Virus record (IMG/VR): IMGVR_UViG_3300044984_002334
Coordinates: 1-59,189 of that record
Origin: a virus
Reading direction: 5' to 3' (one strand)
DNA: 59,189 bases
Positions within the stretch are counted from its first letter, which is position 1. Each line of letters starts with the position of its first letter. The notes under the pieces were generated by a model. The model did not search any database and was not told the DNA's origin. It was given only the letters and a program-made list of their open reading frames with translations. Below, one piece after another: positions 46,622-54,498 of the stretch. A program made the translations under genes and the position numbers.

Positions 46622-48007
46622 TTAAAAATTAAATTTAAGTGCCCAACTAGTTCCTATACCATTTAAATTTAAGATTCTAATTGATAAATGACTAGTACTA
46701 TCTATACATTGGATTTGTGGAGTATTATCTATGTCATAGATGTGTGGAACTCCCGCTGAAGCAGGCCCACCTAAAATCATATTTATTTTAGTTACTGAAG
46801 GATAATCAGCTGCTTCCGTGAGTGGGAAAGTAACAGTGAAATTATTAGCAGCTAGATCAGAACTTCTGCCGATAATTCTTGCCGATATAAGAATTACTCC
46901 TAAAGGAATATTAAAAGTACCTTCTCCTACAACTTTAGAAAAAGTAATGCCAGTTCCAGTAGCCATTACATATGCATTATTACCAGCGCTATATTTGACG
47001 ATTCCAGATCCGCCTCCGCCTGCAGGAGCATCTCCCTTATAAAGTTTTCCTGTAATATCTTCTATATAGAGAACTTTGTCTGTAGTTCCCGTATCAAGAT
47101 TATTGATAAAATGCCCAGAATTATTTATTGTTAAATTTCTATTATAGGTTCCATCAAACTGCTCCATTGTGATTGAGTTTTCGGAAACCATAGATATAGC
47201 AGCTTTTATATTACCATTTACTTGTCGAAGAGAAGTAAGCGTACCATCTGGGTCAACACGCATTTCTGCATATCTATTTGAGTTATTATTTGTTTCAGAA
47301 CGTAACGCTCCACCAGCTATTAAACTAGAAGTTAGATAAAGTGTGGTTCTAGCATTAGTACCTATATTGTTGTCTGCTTCTAAAGTAATAGACGTTGTAT
47401 CATTTATAGTTAAATATTTTGAGAACGCTCCGTTTATAATAGTATTTTGATTAAGAGTTCCTCCTAATCTATACTTATCTAAAGGAGCTCCTGTACCAGA
47501 AATACCATTTTCAGAAAAGCCAGAACCTATAGATGTTTCAAGAGCTTGAAGTGCTGCTTTAATAGTTGAATTATCTGGAATTGTATTACCTGTAAATATT
47601 CCTAAATTAGTTGAATTTGAGGCTACCCCAGTAAGGGTCGTAAGATCTTCTACATCTAACTCAAGATTATCTAAGTTAACTGGTTGAGTAATTGTAATAA
47701 ATGATTCTTTTGTTTTACCAGCTGCTGTTTGTAATCCAGCAAGTAAGTTGGTAGCTGCAGGAAGTGTTACATCTGCGCCACTAGATGAGTTTACGTCTAT
47801 TGTAGAGGCAGTATTATTAGCAAGTGAAAGATTAGTAATTCCTGAACCTGAACCGGCGTAAGTAATTGCGTCTAGCACGTAATTAAATAATGAGATAGCG
47901 TCATTAGGTATATTTAACCCATGAGCTGCGTCATTAGCATTGTTCCGTGAAACAGTAGTATTTTTAGGGATATAAACTCCCTTTAGTTGTTCTAAAGTAT
48001 ATGCCAT
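46622..48007 (-). CDS. 461-aa tail-fibre protein
   Basis: Starts at the ATG at 48007 (AYTLEQLKGVYIPKNTT). A GTG further upstream would fall inside a terminator hairpin and is rejected. The protein is Ser/Thr/Asn/Gly-rich with fibre-type strands, e.g. 'NLSLANNTASTIDVNSSSGA', 'LTTLTGVASNSTNLGIF' and 'DNSTIKAALQALETSIG', then a triple-Gly linker DAPAGGGGSGIV before a compact C-terminal beta domain. This pattern of capsid/tail anchor plus fibre repeats plus tip is typical of Bacteroidota phage fibres. It is the first gene of the fibre cassette, AT-rich throughout, and has no signal peptide. Likely the fibre that joins the virion. Confidence 0.7.
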   Translation of the reverse strand: MAYTLEQLKGVYIPKNTTVSRNNANDAAHGLNIPNDAISLFNYVLDAITYAGSGSGITNLSLANNTASTIDVNSSSGADVTLPAATNLLAGLQTAAGKTKESFITITQPVNLDNLELDVEDLTTLTGVASNSTNLGIFTGNTIPDNSTIKAALQALETSIGSGFSENGISGTGAPLDKYRLGGTLNQNTIINGAFSKYLTINDTTSITLEADNNIGTNARTTLYLTSSLIAGGALRSETNNNSNRYAEMRVDPDGTLTSLRQVNGNIKAAISMVSENSITMEQFDGTYNRNLTINNSGHFINNLDTGTTDKVLYIEDITGKLYKGDAPAGGGGSGIVKYSAGNNAYVMATGTGITFSKVVGEGTFNIPLGVILISARIIGRSSDLAANNFTVTFPLTEAADYPSVTKINMILGGPASAGVPHIYDIDNTPQIQCIDSTSHLSIRILNLNGIGTSWALKFNF

Positions 48008-48013
48008 AGGTGT

Positions 48014-48046
48014 AAAAAAAAAGGGGATGCGGAATCCCACACCCCC
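48014..48046 (-). terminator. intrinsic terminator ahead of the fibre cassette
   Basis: On the minus strand a 10-bp stem with two wobble pairs (arms 48046-48037 and 48032-48023, 4-base loop) is followed by nine T residues (48022-48014). It starts 12 bases after the stop of the 453-aa gene and ends 7 bases before the ATG of the fibre gene. It should cut expression of the fibre cassette relative to the capsid genes unless read through. No separate promoter fits in the gap. Confidence 0.85.
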
Positions 48047-48057
48047 TGATATATTTC

Positions 48058-49419
48058 TTAATCGAGATTGACAATTGATCCTTGAGAACCTGAAGTAAGG
48101 TAAGAAGCAAGTGCTGTGTCCATCAAAGCAATAGCTGGATTAACAGTTACGCCAGAGGAGAACGCTGGAATTAATACTCGTGAAAGTTTATTGAAACCAA
48201 TACTTGATCCGAAACCATTCTGGACTTTTACATCGTGACGAATGTTGTATGTGACATACTTTTCGTTTGCTACAATTGGAGAATCATATTTAGTTTGTGG
48301 AATCAAGTCATGTTCTAAGTTATACTTAGTCTGAGCAGCTGATTGGTATTGGATTTCCAATGCACGTGCGATACCTTGACCTTCGTTAGCAAAAGTGTAC
48401 TTAACATTACCTACAGTCTGGTAATTGAAACCAAGTGGAAGGTTTACTTTAATGTCAGTTTTAACTTGTGGGATACGATCGTCATAACCTGTACGAGCAT
48501 CAAGAGCTACAATCATGATCATTTCTGTAGCAGAAGAACCACCGTTAGCTACGTTAGCATTCTCAATAGTCCAAGTAACGGAAGCAATCGCTACAGCTTG
48601 TGCTGCAACAGCAGCTGCTTTGATAGCAGTAGCCATATCGTCAGTAACAGTGATCTGTTTTGCAACACCATTAATAGTAGTTACAGTAACAACATCACCA
48701 GCAGCGATTGGAGTAACACCACCAATCGCTTTACCAGAACCACCAACGTTCTTAATTAAAAGAGCGACAAATGGACCGTTGTTAGCAAAACGTGAATTGT
48801 AACCAAAAGCAGCAGATTTCTTATTTAAATCAACTACAAATTGTGTAGTCAGATAAGAAGTAGCTTGGGTGTTAGTATAGTTAAGACCAGTAGCAGAGAA
48901 ATCAGGAGAAATGATGTTAGAACGGATATAAGCCGATTCTTGTACAGACAAATCTTCTTCGATACGACGACCGCGAAGTGAAAGAGCAATTTCATACTCT
49001 GTGTTAGAAAGTACGTTGACAGCAGCAGCGTTACCAATGATATTACCTATTACAGTAATAGCGTGTGAAGGTGCGCGGTATGCTTGCTTAGTAATAGTAA
49101 CTGGTTGAGCCCAGTCGATTATCTCAGTTTGCTCGTAAGAACGTACAGACAGTGGGTATGCCACATTAGCAGTGTTTACACTAGCAGAGTAAGGAGTACC
49201 TTGTACGATACGTGATTTAGTAGAAGCTGCAAGAGTGGGAGATGCTCCAAGAAAGTTATTTAAAGCAACAGATCCGTTAAGACCTGCAGCCATGAAAGCT
49301 AACTGACCGTCATTTAAGTTTACAGTTGCGCCAGTAATAAGGCCGCCTGTGGTCTTAATGGTACCTTGAGTTGCTTTACTAACTACAAAAGTTTCAAGAG
49401 GTTTTGAATTAATGTTCAT
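48058..49419 (-). CDS. crAss-type tail hub / major tail structural protein
   Basis: A 453-aa Ala/Val/Thr-rich protein with beta-structure character (TQGTIKTTGGLITGATVNLN, DDMATAIKAAAVAAQAVAIA). It begins at a start overlapping the previous stop (TAATG), and a strong terminator follows. Position after capsid and ring-2-like gene, and the size, match the conserved structural protein that builds the tail hub in crAss-like virions. A central helix-rich insert with a run of Ala residues (about 260-285) could be an inserted domain. No enzyme motif. Assignment is by context and composition. Confidence 0.55.
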   Translation of the reverse strand: MNINSKPLETFVVSKATQGTIKTTGGLITGATVNLNDGQLAFMAAGLNGSVALNNFLGASPTLAASTKSRIVQGTPYSASVNTANVAYPLSVRSYEQTEIIDWAQPVTITKQAYRAPSHAITVIGNIIGNAAAVNVLSNTEYEIALSLRGRRIEEDLSVQESAYIRSNIISPDFSATGLNYTNTQATSYLTTQFVVDLNKKSAAFGYNSRFANNGPFVALLIKNVGGSGKAIGGVTPIAAGDVVTVTTINGVAKQITVTDDMATAIKAAAVAAQAVAIASVTWTIENANVANGGSSATEMIMIVALDARTGYDDRIPQVKTDIKVNLPLGFNYQTVGNVKYTFANEGQGIARALEIQYQSAAQTKYNLEHDLIPQTKYDSPIVANEKYVTYNIRHDVKVQNGFGSSIGFNKLSRVLIPAFSSGVTVNPAIALMDTALASYLTSGSQGSIVNLD

Positions 49420-50141
49420 TATTCGTTAATTTGTAATTTACTGTTTTTTAGTTGAATATACTCAGAACTTTCTATATTAGTTGCTGCCAATGTAACTGCA
49501 ATATCTATAATCTCAGTGTGAGTATGTTCAGGGAATTCAAGTGTTTGTTCAGGGTAAATTACCCCGTCAATATATTTATAATCCCCAAATGAAACTTTAT
49601 TCGGATATTTCAAGTACTCAATATATACTTTAGATATACTCGAATTCAACGGATATATATAAATAGACTGAGCATTTGTAGTAGACGACTTCCCAAAATT
49701 ATAAGGAAAAAAGTCTTCAGAAGGAGAATTGAATGGATCTTTTAACATGTCGTTAAAGTCATCTGATTGAATAAACTTTAAGGCAACTGTTTTAACACAG
49801 CCGTTTATAGTAGCTTCGCAGTAGATACGAGTTAACGCATAGTAATTATATTCTAGGGTACTTAAGTCAATCTCGTATATGTTAGTGTCCACTAATGTGG
49901 GAACTAAATACGGTTGCTCCGGAAACTTTATGACTAATGTAGAAAGATCGTCAATACGTTTTTGTGTATTTTCAAATCCCTTTCTTTTAGAATTGTTTGT
50001 ACCGCTTCTTTGTTTCAAAAAGACTAAACCAGCTTCATTAATCAACCAGTCTTTCTCTGCTTTTAAAAAATTTGTCTGGCTATGAGAATTAATACGATCC
50101 ATTTTAATATCAAAATCGTAATGAAGTTCTCTAATATCCAT
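49419..50141 (-). CDS. conserved crAss-like ring/connector protein
   Basis: A 240-aa protein with an N-terminal helical part (IKMDRINSHSQTNFLKAEKD) followed by beta strands rich in Tyr and Asn (YEIDLSTLEYNYYALTRIYC) and a short helical end (THTEIIDIAVTLAATNIESS). This is the helix-beta-helix layout of small head-tail connector proteins, and the gene sits between the 325-aa and hub genes, as the second ring protein does in crAss-like phages. It overlaps the hub gene by 1 base. Role inferred from place and shape. Confidence 0.55.
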   Translation of the reverse strand: MDIRELHYDFDIKMDRINSHSQTNFLKAEKDWLINEAGLVFLKQRSGTNNSKRKGFENTQKRIDDLSTLVIKFPEQPYLVPTLVDTNIYEIDLSTLEYNYYALTRIYCEATINGCVKTVALKFIQSDDFNDMLKDPFNSPSEDFFPYNFGKSSTTNAQSIYIYPLNSSISKVYIEYLKYPNKVSFGDYKYIDGVIYPEQTLEFPEHTHTEIIDIAVTLAATNIESSEYIQLKNSKLQINE

Positions 50142-50142
50142 T

Positions 50143-51120
50143 TTATTGCTTAGCTTTTATCATCTCTGTAATAAGATCTACATCAGAAGATTTCTTAGGA
50201 TTTAAGATAAATGAAATTGCTTCATCTAAGTTATTTCCTATCTCTAAGGGGCCTACAGGGTTTAAGAATGTATAAGTTCCTGCTTTTTCTGTAAGAACAC
50301 GAGTGTCGACACCTTGTTTGATTAAGTATCTTGCTTCAAAGTTTTCACGTCCATCAGGAGTATTTAACATCTTAGTGTTGTTTAAGAACTTATCTATATT
50401 TGAATTAGGTTCAAATGTAGATTTATCTATATATTCGTAGAGCGCGTTTGTGACCTGCTCTTGAGTCATAGATGCTTTAGTATTAGCTATATCTAATAAC
50501 GAAACAAGTTTTCGTTTGATTATATCTGTTAAGTCATTAGAACCTAACGTACGCACAGCTTTGATCTTAAGATCATTACGCTTGTATTTAATTTCCTCGG
50601 ATTCATTCTCGAGTGCTATATAATATTGCGCTTTAGGCCACACATGTTGCCTCCATTCTTTTTCAGAATTTGCAATTCTTGGAGAAGCAAGTGCCATGTA
50701 GTAGCCCATCTCGCCTTCCATTGTATTAAGATCGAAAATAGTGCAACCATCATTCAATCTCCACGTTGATCTTTGGAAGTAAGAAAGATCGGAGTCTTTT
50801 AACGAATCTCCTTTCATGTAAGCTCTGTTGGTAAAAAAGCCTTTCGGTTTGTTCCACTTAATTTCAAGCTTATCTTGTAACATTAAAGGTTGTTTAGTAA
50901 CCTCATCATATTTTTGAACTCCTTCTTCTATCCAAGGTGTGTAAGAAATGTAGTTTGCTAACCCGCCTACTTTAGGTGAGTAGAGGCAACAGAGTGTATC
51001 TGTTGCCCGTCCCACTTTATTCTTCTTTAATTTATTACCTGCATCGGAAGTCCAATCGTGCATCCCGAAAGCTGACTCACGGGGGATTGAATATACGAAT
51101 ACTAATCGTTTGTTATTCAT
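50143..51120 (-). CDS. conserved virion/assembly protein of unknown function
   Basis: A 325-aa protein starting at the ATG at 51120 (MNNKRLVFVYSIPRESAFGM). An upstream TTG at 51144 would add 8 residues and overlaps a small hairpin, so it is less likely. The sequence is mixed alpha/beta with many Lys and Trp (EKEWRQHVWPKAQYYIALEN, TFLNPVGPLEIGNNLDEAIS). No membrane span or catalytic motif is seen. It sits directly in the capsid-tail gene string, so it is probably structural or an assembly factor. Confidence 0.55.
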   Translation of the reverse strand: MNNKRLVFVYSIPRESAFGMHDWTSDAGNKLKKNKVGRATDTLCCLYSPKVGGLANYISYTPWIEEGVQKYDEVTKQPLMLQDKLEIKWNKPKGFFTNRAYMKGDSLKDSDLSYFQRSTWRLNDGCTIFDLNTMEGEMGYYMALASPRIANSEKEWRQHVWPKAQYYIALENESEEIKYKRNDLKIKAVRTLGSNDLTDIIKRKLVSLLDIANTKASMTQEQVTNALYEYIDKSTFEPNSNIDKFLNNTKMLNTPDGRENFEARYLIKQGVDTRVLTEKAGTYTFLNPVGPLEIGNNLDEAISFILNPKKSSDVDLITEMIKAKQ

Positions 51121-51129
51121 TTTAGTTGA

Positions 51130-51150
51130 TTTTTTAGTCCGCAATACGGA
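51130..51150 (-). promoter_or_regulatory. small hairpin in the leader of the 325-aa gene
   Basis: Between the 65-aa gene and the next ATG is a 50-base gap. It holds an inverted repeat GTCCG-TATTG-CGGAC (minus strand) with a 5 to 6 bp stem. No U-run follows, so it is not a terminator. It could be an RNA-processing or translation-control element, or chance. Confidence 0.25.
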
Positions 51151-51170
51151 CCTCGTTAGAATTTATCTAA

Positions 51171-51368
51171 CTATTTATCTGAATATAAATGCGCCATAAT
51201 GTTAGCGCCCTTATTTATTGCTGCAATTAAAATACCTTGCAGCATTGTTTTTTCTGGAGTATGTTGCCCATAATATTCTACAGCTGCAATAACTACGCCT
51301 GAGACTAAAAAAGCAATGTCGCTCCAAAAGTTTGGTGATTTTCGAGATTTTTTAAGTCTTTCACCCAT
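51171..51368 (-). CDS. 65-aa membrane protein, holin-like in shape
   Basis: A basic N-terminus (GERLKKSRKSPNFW), a clear membrane helix (DIAFLVSGVVIAAVEYYG, residues about 17-34), a short polar loop, and a second weaker hydrophobic stretch (LQGILIAAINKGANIMAHLY). Small size, two hydrophobic parts and a charged N-terminus resemble phage holins, but the gene lies beside the capsid gene rather than the lysis enzyme. A minor virion membrane-interacting protein is equally possible. Confidence 0.5.
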   Translation of the reverse strand: MGERLKKSRKSPNFWSDIAFLVSGVVIAAVEYYGQHTPEKTMLQGILIAAINKGANIMAHLYSDK

Positions 51369-51376
51369 AATGATTA

Positions 51377-51973
51377 CTAATATTTTTCTATATTTCTATA
51401 AGAAGTTAAACGCTTTAACCAAGCTTCGAACTCAGTTATAGTAGAAGCATTTTTAGCCCAATTGCAATGTTTACAACAAGTAACGATGTTATTAACAGAA
51501 TAACTCTTTGCAGAATCTACCCTATCTAAACCATTGTAATTAAAATTACAAGCGTAGTTAGCTTTAAAGCAATTTGAAGGTGGCGAACCACAATAGTGAC
51601 AAGATTTACTGGTATAATCTAAGAAGACATCTTTTGTAATTTCTACATTAATCCTTCTTCGGTTAGCCCCAGCTAAAAATTTTTGATACAGATTATTTTT
51701 AAATCCTCCACAATCAGGAAGTGTATTTCCAGAACCTGTTTTAGATGTCGTTTCTTTTCTGTAGCATCCGCATGATGTTATTAAACCAGCCTTTACATCT
51801 TTAGGTCTCAACACCACTTTTCTCCCGCAATCACAAGTAAACTCATAAGCTGTGCGTTTTCTACTTCCTTCTATAAAATACCCTACTAAATTATTAACTG
51901 TTAATCTACCGTATTTAGAATTACCCCAGATAATCCTATCTTGGTATGACGGATCTCTAACTAGCTTTGTCAT
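51377..51973 (-). CDS. free-standing HNH homing endonuclease
   Basis: A 198-aa protein with two zinc-binding parts. Residues about 46-72 (FTCDCGRKVVLRPKDVKAGL then ITSCGCYRK) are the Cys-rich N-terminal module found in many phage HNH proteins. Residues about 122-185 hold the HNH nuclease: CHYCG, GLDRVDSAKSYSVNNIV and CCKHCNWAK, where the DRVD/N/H-type residues and the paired CxxC sites build the beta-beta-alpha-metal core. It lies 3 bases after the major capsid gene and before the 65-aa gene, so it interrupts the structural string without breaking any gene. Such enzymes cut near-identical sites in rival phages and spread with their flanks. Confidence 0.88.
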   Translation of the reverse strand: MTKLVRDPSYQDRIIWGNSKYGRLTVNNLVGYFIEGSRKRTAYEFTCDCGRKVVLRPKDVKAGLITSCGCYRKETTSKTGSGNTLPDCGGFKNNLYQKFLAGANRRRINVEITKDVFLDYTSKSCHYCGSPPSNCFKANYACNFNYNGLDRVDSAKSYSVNNIVTCCKHCNWAKNASTITEFEAWLKRLTSYRNIEKY

Positions 51974-51976
51974 AAC

Positions 51977-53446
51977 TTAATAGTCGAAGTCATATATAAA
52001 TTCCCCCATAGTGGTTGGGTCTTGTACCCAAAGTCCTGCAGTACCTTCACAGAAAACGTCATAACCTGCAACTAAAGAAGAAACACCTGCACCTTTAACA
52101 GGGCCAGTTGGCGAGTGTGTGCCACTCTGGAAACCCCAACGGAAAGTATCTTTAACTTTAAGAACAGAGATATTACCTTTACCTTCTTTCTCGCCTACAT
52201 TAAGGAATGTCATACGGGCAGAATCAACTGGAAGGTTAGGGTAGAGTGGGTGCATCCGTTTAGAATACTTTCTATCGTCATTCATTGGATTCAACATAAG
52301 ATCTAATTGAAGTCCGTGTGGTCCATGATAACGAGTAAACTGTGCGCCAAAAGCAAGATGTGGAGTACTTACGTCAGAAGCAACTGCATTAATAAAGTGG
52401 CTATCTACAGTCAAATAACCATTAGCAATAGATACCAAACTATCGTGAAATAACTGAGCACCAAGTGTTCCTGTTACAGGGACCAATTTGCGTGACTCTT
52501 CACCTACGCGAGTAATTTGAATGTCAAGAATGAAATCTTTAAGTTGGGAAATAGAAAGTGCACCATTGTAGTATTGAACCCAAGAGTCTTTCATATACTC
52601 ACGAAGACCGCTACCTGTTTTCTTCCAAAAACCATTAGTAGCTACAGAAGTGTGCTTTTTACCATATACTAACTGAGCTTCAATAGAGGAATATAAAGCA
52701 TCCCACATTTTAGCTTCGGCATAAGGAAGGAACCGATTAGCTACGCTAGTCTTTCCATCACGGTCAGTATACATGAATTTAACTTCCAAACGACCATCTT
52801 CTCTCCAAGCTTTGTCAGTTACAGAATAACGTTGTGCGAAAGCGCCAACTTGAGATTCAAGTTTAAATGAGCTAGAGTACTGTTGAGTACCGAACTCACC
52901 ATTGCCTTCAGAAGCAACAGAAGACCAAACTTTATTCCACTCAGCACCTACTTCGAAAAGAGAAGCTGGAGCGTAGATAGCTGGATTGTCTGTCTGAAGT
53001 TTCAGTGTGTAGATAGTGCCAGTACCGTCAGTTATTTTATCAATAACCATCCAAGGATACTCATTGTCAATACCGAATAATACGTCAGGGGAAGAGTAAT
53101 AGTCAAGGTCAAGTTTAACCTTAACAGTAGTCAGGTTTATACCTGGAGTTGTGTTAGAAGACTCAAGGTTTTCTACAACCCGTGCAATACGTTCTTCAGC
53201 ACCTGCAAGTGTCCAACGGTAAACTTCAGTTGGAATTTCAATAGTGCGATCAGCTTTACCCATTGTCATATTAGCAAGCAATTTGCCTGTGTATAGATTA
53301 GATGTAGCGGAGAAGATACGTGTGATTTGATTTTCAAAAACGTGTGGGCGGATGTCGTATGAAGTAGCAAGATATTTGCTATTGATATCACTACCACCGA
53401 AACCATCACGTCTTTGGATAATTGTACTTAATGTTGGAACTGCCAT
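51977..53446 (-). CDS. major capsid protein (crAss-like, HK97 fold)
   Basis: A 489-aa protein with the N-terminus AVPTLSTIIQRRDGFGGSDI and body typical of the crAss-like major capsid family (about 490 residues). It has no signal or membrane span, and includes regions such as LPYAEAKMWDALYSSIEAQL that fit the long helix of HK97-type capsids, and 'SARMTFLNVGEKEGKGNISV'. It follows the portal and scaffold-like genes in the expected order and is followed by the HNH gene. Codon use is ordinary for this phage. The family call comes from sequence character plus context, not from a structure. Confidence 0.85.
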   Translation of the reverse strand: MAVPTLSTIIQRRDGFGGSDINSKYLATSYDIRPHVFENQITRIFSATSNLYTGKLLANMTMGKADRTIEIPTEVYRWTLAGAEERIARVVENLESSNTTPGINLTTVKVKLDLDYYSSPDVLFGIDNEYPWMVIDKITDGTGTIYTLKLQTDNPAIYAPASLFEVGAEWNKVWSSVASEGNGEFGTQQYSSSFKLESQVGAFAQRYSVTDKAWREDGRLEVKFMYTDRDGKTSVANRFLPYAEAKMWDALYSSIEAQLVYGKKHTSVATNGFWKKTGSGLREYMKDSWVQYYNGALSISQLKDFILDIQITRVGEESRKLVPVTGTLGAQLFHDSLVSIANGYLTVDSHFINAVASDVSTPHLAFGAQFTRYHGPHGLQLDLMLNPMNDDRKYSKRMHPLYPNLPVDSARMTFLNVGEKEGKGNISVLKVKDTFRWGFQSGTHSPTGPVKGAGVSSLVAGYDVFCEGTAGLWVQDPTTMGEFIYDFDY

Positions 53447-53452
53447 TTATAA

Positions 53453-54466
53453 TTATTTTCCAAAAACTGTGTCCCAATCAAGTTCTTCAGCAACGTTTTG
53501 CCGCTGTTCATTTCCTTTAATTGGGCTCCTTTGTAACTTAGAATCTAGCAGTTCCCTAAAGGATTTTGCTGATTCCGATTTTAATTGTTTCTTTATGCGA
53601 TCAAAGCTGAAACCTGTATTAGGATTGTAATCCGCAAGGATATCAGCTAATTGAATCAAATGGGTATGATTTTTCTCTATGTTAGAGAGGACTTTAGAGA
53701 ACTCTGTAGTAGTAGAATTGTTCTCACGTATTGGGGTAAATATAAAATGTTTCAACCGATCAACTCTTTTGGAGTCATCAGTATATGAAGTTACTGCATC
53801 TTCTAATGCTCGAGTGGAGGCAGCTATTGCTGCTTTCTCAGAAGCTACTGCTTCAGCTTGCCTAGAAAGGAATTCATTTCTTCGTGTCTCTTTAAATTCT
53901 TTAAGATCAACTAAAGCTTCTTCAGCCGATTCCCGCAAAGAATCTGACCTCTCTAATTTAGAGATCATATTTGCAATTTTCTCATCAGTATAGTTAGAAT
54001 GCTGTTTCCAATATTCCGTAATAACTTGTTTCTGAGATATCGTATCTTCGATATCTACATTATCATAATCTATCGGTGTAAAAGCTGAAAGATATGATTC
54101 GAGCGAGTTACCACCGCTTAACCCATACTCTAGAAGCGGTTTAAAGTCTTCGGGGAGTGAATTCCATATCTCATCTCGCACCTGCTTAACAGTGTTCTCT
54201 CTAGTTTGGTTTAAAGCTTTTTCAATAGCATCTGAAGAACCATCGAACTCAAAATCATCATTCGTGTTCAAAACTTTATATTCTTTAAGAAAATTAAAAT
54301 AAGACACTGCTGTCTCATCTATTTCCTCAATAGAGTTAGGTTTTTCTTCTGTAGTAAGTTGTTCAAGTTCTGTATGTGGGGGAGCTGGTTCATCAGATGT
54401 AATCTCATCTATTACATCTGGGGTATTATCTAACTCATCTGGTTCGAAAAAATCATCAATATTCAT
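53453..54466 (-). CDS. scaffold-like capsid assembly protein
   Basis: A 337-aa acidic protein. Residues 1-60 are nearly all acidic or polar (MNIDDFFEPDELDNTPDVID). The middle (about 165-225) is a coiled coil (EEALVDLKEFKETRRNEFLS, SRQAEAVASEKAAIAASTRA). The C-terminus is basic and ends near NVAEELDWDTVFGK. Acidic head, long coil and position between portal and major capsid gene are the marks of a scaffolding protein. The final short motif may bind capsid protein. Sequence identity to a named scaffold was not tested. Confidence 0.65.
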   Translation of the reverse strand: MNIDDFFEPDELDNTPDVIDEITSDEPAPPHTELEQLTTEEKPNSIEEIDETAVSYFNFLKEYKVLNTNDDFEFDGSSDAIEKALNQTRENTVKQVRDEIWNSLPEDFKPLLEYGLSGGNSLESYLSAFTPIDYDNVDIEDTISQKQVITEYWKQHSNYTDEKIANMISKLERSDSLRESAEEALVDLKEFKETRRNEFLSRQAEAVASEKAAIAASTRALEDAVTSYTDDSKRVDRLKHFIFTPIRENNSTTTEFSKVLSNIEKNHTHLIQLADILADYNPNTGFSFDRIKKQLKSESAKSFRELLDSKLQRSPIKGNEQRQNVAEELDWDTVFGK

Positions 54467-54467
54467 G

Positions 54468-54475
54468 CAAAGGTA
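54468..54475 (-). promoter_or_regulatory. possible -7 element at the start of the scaffold-like gene
   Basis: On the minus strand the bases TACCTTTG (54475-54468) match the Bacteroidota TAnnTTTG -7 element, within the same longer ATTACCTTTG as at the 36.2-kb promoter. They lie one base before the ATG at 54466. No clear -33 TTTG is seen about 20 bases upstream. If used, it would give a nearly leaderless or internally started transcript, so it may be chance. Confidence 0.35.
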
Positions 54476-54498
54476 ATTTTAATTAAAGTGGATATTTT

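Noticed and set aside
48007-48040. GTG start at 48040 for the first fibre protein
   Set aside because: It would begin inside the terminator hairpin; the ATG at 48007 sits just after the T-run.
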